Shown: positions 62,655-64,000 of the stretch, piece after piece
Layout of the letters: each line of letters opens with the position of its first letter
How positions within the stretch are numbered: the stretch's first letter is position 1
NCBI RefSeq assembly: GCF_023703085.1
Contig: NZ_JAMQJY010000001.1
Coordinates: forward strand, 2,108,001-2,172,000
Reading direction: 5' to 3'
DNA: 64,000 bases
DNA from: Alkalicoccobacillus plakortidis
GTDB taxonomy: Bacteria > Bacillota > Bacilli > Bacillales > Bacillaceae_D
Notes under the pieces: model-generated
What the model was told of the DNA's origin: nothing
The model's database searches: none
The model's input: the letters and a program-made list of their open reading frames with translations, nothing else
Made by a program: the position numbers and the translations under genes

Positions 62655-64000
62655 TTGGATCAATTAATTACACCAACTATTCTTGTTATCGCAGCAGCCG
62701 CTGCTATTGTTCTAGCTTTAATCGGCGTATTTGTAACAAAGTATCGTACAGCCGGTCCTGATGAAGCACTTATTGTTACAGGTAGTTATCTTGGTGGAAA
62801 AAATGTAAATATTGATGGAGCAGGTAACCGAATTAAAATTGTACGCGGTGGTGGTACATTTGTTATGCCGGTTTTCCAGCAAGCAAAACCTCTCAGCCTT
62901 CTATCAAGTAAGTTAGATGTACAAACACCTGAGGTTTACACTGAGCAAGGTGTACCTGTTATTGCTGATGGTACAGCCATTATTAAAATTGGTGGATCTA
63001 TTAGCGAAATCGCTACAGCAGCAGAGCAATTCCTTGGAAAAACGCGTGAAGACCGCGAGAACGAAGCAAAAGAAGTTCTTGAAGGTCATCTTCGTTCGAT
63101 CTTGGGATCAATGACTGTTGAAGAAATCTACAAAAATAGAGAGCGTTTTTCACAGGAAGTACAAAAGGTTGCATCACAAGATTTAGCTAAGATGGGTCTT
63201 GTAATCGTATCATTTACAATTAAGGATCTTCGTGACACAAACGGATACTTAGAATCATTAGGTAAACCAAGAATCGCTCAGGTGAAACGTGACGCAGACA
63301 TCGCTACAGCTGATGCGCAAATGGAAACACGTATTAAGCAAGCAGAAGCTAACAAACTTGCACAACGTTCTGAAATTGAACGTGCAACTGAAATTGCTGA
63401 AGCTGAAAAAGATAATCAGTTAAAAGTAGCTGAATATCGTACAGAGCAAGAAAAAGCGAAAGCACTTGCCGATCAATCTTACCACTTACAAGAAGCTCGT
63501 TCGAAACAGGAAGTTACAGAGCAGCAAATGCAAATTCAAATTATTGAGCGTCAGAAACAAATTGAGTTAGAAGAAAAAGAGATTGCTAGACGTGAACGTC
63601 AATACGATTCAGAAGTGAAGAAAAAAGCAGATGCCGATCGTTATGCTGTTGAGCAAGCAGCCGAAGCATCTAAAAGCAAGCAATTGGCAGAAGCCGATGC
63701 TGATAAATACCGTGTTGAAGCAATGGCAAAAGCCGACGCTGAAAAAGTACGCGTAGATGGTTTAGCACACGCTGAAGCGAATCGTGCACAAGGGGAAGCT
63801 GAAGCCGAAGTTATCCGTCTAAAAGGTCTTGCAGAAGCAGAAGCAAAAGAGAAAATCGCCGAAGCCTTCGAAAAATACGGTCAGGCTGCAATGCTCGATA
63901 TGATTGTGAACATGCTTCCTGATTATGCTAAAGAAGTTGCTGCTCCACTAGGTAATATCGACAAAATTACCGTTGTTGATACTGGTGGCAATGGTGAGAA
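62655..64000 (+). CDS. floT: Flotillin FloT (partial, runs off the window)
   Basis: Membrane-microdomain scaffold protein. One N-terminal membrane segment (TILVIAAAAAIVLALIGVFV), the SPFH/PHB domain (PVFQQAKPLSLLSSKLDVQTPEVYTEQGVPVIADGTAIIKIGG, LRSILGSMTVEEIYKNRERF), and a long Glu/Ala/Lys coiled-coil with EA repeats (KQAEANKLAQRSEIERATEIAEAE, RAQGEAEAEVIRLKG), ending in view at MLPDYAKEVAAPLGNIDKI. About 448 codons are present, close to full length (about 509 in B. subtilis YuaG). TTG start after AGGAGGAATTTAA. Second gene after nfeD, probably SigW-driven. Confidence 0.94.
   Translation, partial: MDQLITPTILVIAAAAAIVLALIGVFVTKYRTAGPDEALIVTGSYLGGKNVNIDGAGNRIKIVRGGGTFVMPVFQQAKPLSLLSSKLDVQTPEVYTEQGVPVIADGTAIIKIGGSISEIATAAEQFLGKTREDRENEAKEVLEGHLRSILGSMTVEEIYKNRERFSQEVQKVASQDLAKMGLVIVSFTIKDLRDTNGYLESLGKPRIAQVKRDADIATADAQMETRIKQAEANKLAQRSEIERATEIAEAEKDNQLKVAEYRTEQEKAKALADQSYHLQEARSKQEVTEQQMQIQIIERQKQIELEEKEIARRERQYDSEVKKKADADRYAVEQAAEASKSKQLAEADADKYRVEAMAKADAEKVRVDGLAHAEANRAQGEAEAEVIRLKGLAEAEAKEKIAEAFEKYGQAAMLDMIVNMLPDYAKEVAAPLGNIDKITVVDTGGNGE

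Noticed and set aside
1..64000. tRNA, rRNA, riboswitches, prophage or insertion sequences
   Set aside because: Looked for conserved loops, transposase or integrase motifs and T-box/riboswitch leaders by eye and found none convincing; a covariance-model search would be decisive.

Overview
The window reads as one contiguous chromosomal segment of a low-GC, spore-forming member of the Bacillaceae. Support comes from gerQ/cwlJ, a CotF-like coat protein, hemQ, lipL, putBCP, copZA, AGGAGG-type ribosome binding sites, frequent GTG/TTG starts, and a gene order that follows the Bacillus subtilis ywj-ywi-ywh-ywg-ywf-ywd region in broken blocks. Several acidic proteins or tails (LPXTA-type surface protein, acidic C-terminal extension on a chemoreceptor) would fit an alkaliphile; that is inference. 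No rRNA, tRNA, phage, transposase or CRISPR was seen.

Layout. 1-7 kb: rpoE start (partial), TetR regulator, cardiolipin synthase, argS-ywiB, csbD, a 41-bp repeat array, YbaK-type deacylase, speE. 7-14 kb: penicillin-binding protein 2D type, pepF, ywhD, acidic surface protein with its class D sortase, tautomerase. 14-22 kb: ywgA-ywfO, a dicarboxylate/amino-acid:cation symporter, lipL, pta, hemQ, a second repeat array. 22-27 kb: a YidC paralogue and a GntR-controlled ABC operon (permease-like protein, regulator, two ATPases, broken YhaP-type permease). 27-36 kb: cwlJ-gerQ, ywdK, an acetyltransferase, then putB-putC-putP and putR. 36-41 kb: ywdI, a short GlnR-like regulator, exonuclease, DUF294 nucleotidyltransferase, ammonium transporter, coat protein, third repeat array. 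41-50 kb: AbrB-type membrane protein, ung, YjiH-type membrane protein, two tandem chemoreceptors, pdxK, RuMP-pathway hxlAB. 50-58 kb: copZ-copA, glnA, two DUF4064 proteins, cshA. 58-64 kb: six tandem 21-residue peptide genes, thiol-disulfide pair, Rieske/FAD protein, ywbE, nfeD and flotillin (runs off the end).

Three things stand out. (1) An array of six nearly identical micro-genes at 58354-58968, each with its own ribosome binding site, encoding a 21-residue amphipathic anionic peptide that looks like a phenol-soluble-modulin type peptide. (2) Eleven single-base frameshifts in nine otherwise intact genes. Up to nine of them can be explained by one motif, CCAGC/GCTGG, read as CCAAGC/GCTTGG or losing a C, which looks like a systematic motif-linked consensus error (for example from a modified base) rather than gene decay. 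(3) Three intergenic arrays of unrelated sequence but the same alternating 20/21-bp period (41 bp, about four helical turns), two of them between convergent terminators.

Regulation visible in the sequence: GlnR/TnrA boxes at glnA and amtB, a CsoR-type operator in the copZ promoter, a SigE promoter for cwlJ-gerQ, a SigW-type promoter for nfeD-floT, a palindrome upstream of putB, and palindromes over the promoter of the GntR-ABC operon. Nitrogen genes (amtB, glnA, short GlnR-like protein, DUF294/exonuclease pair) form a theme without any PII protein in view.
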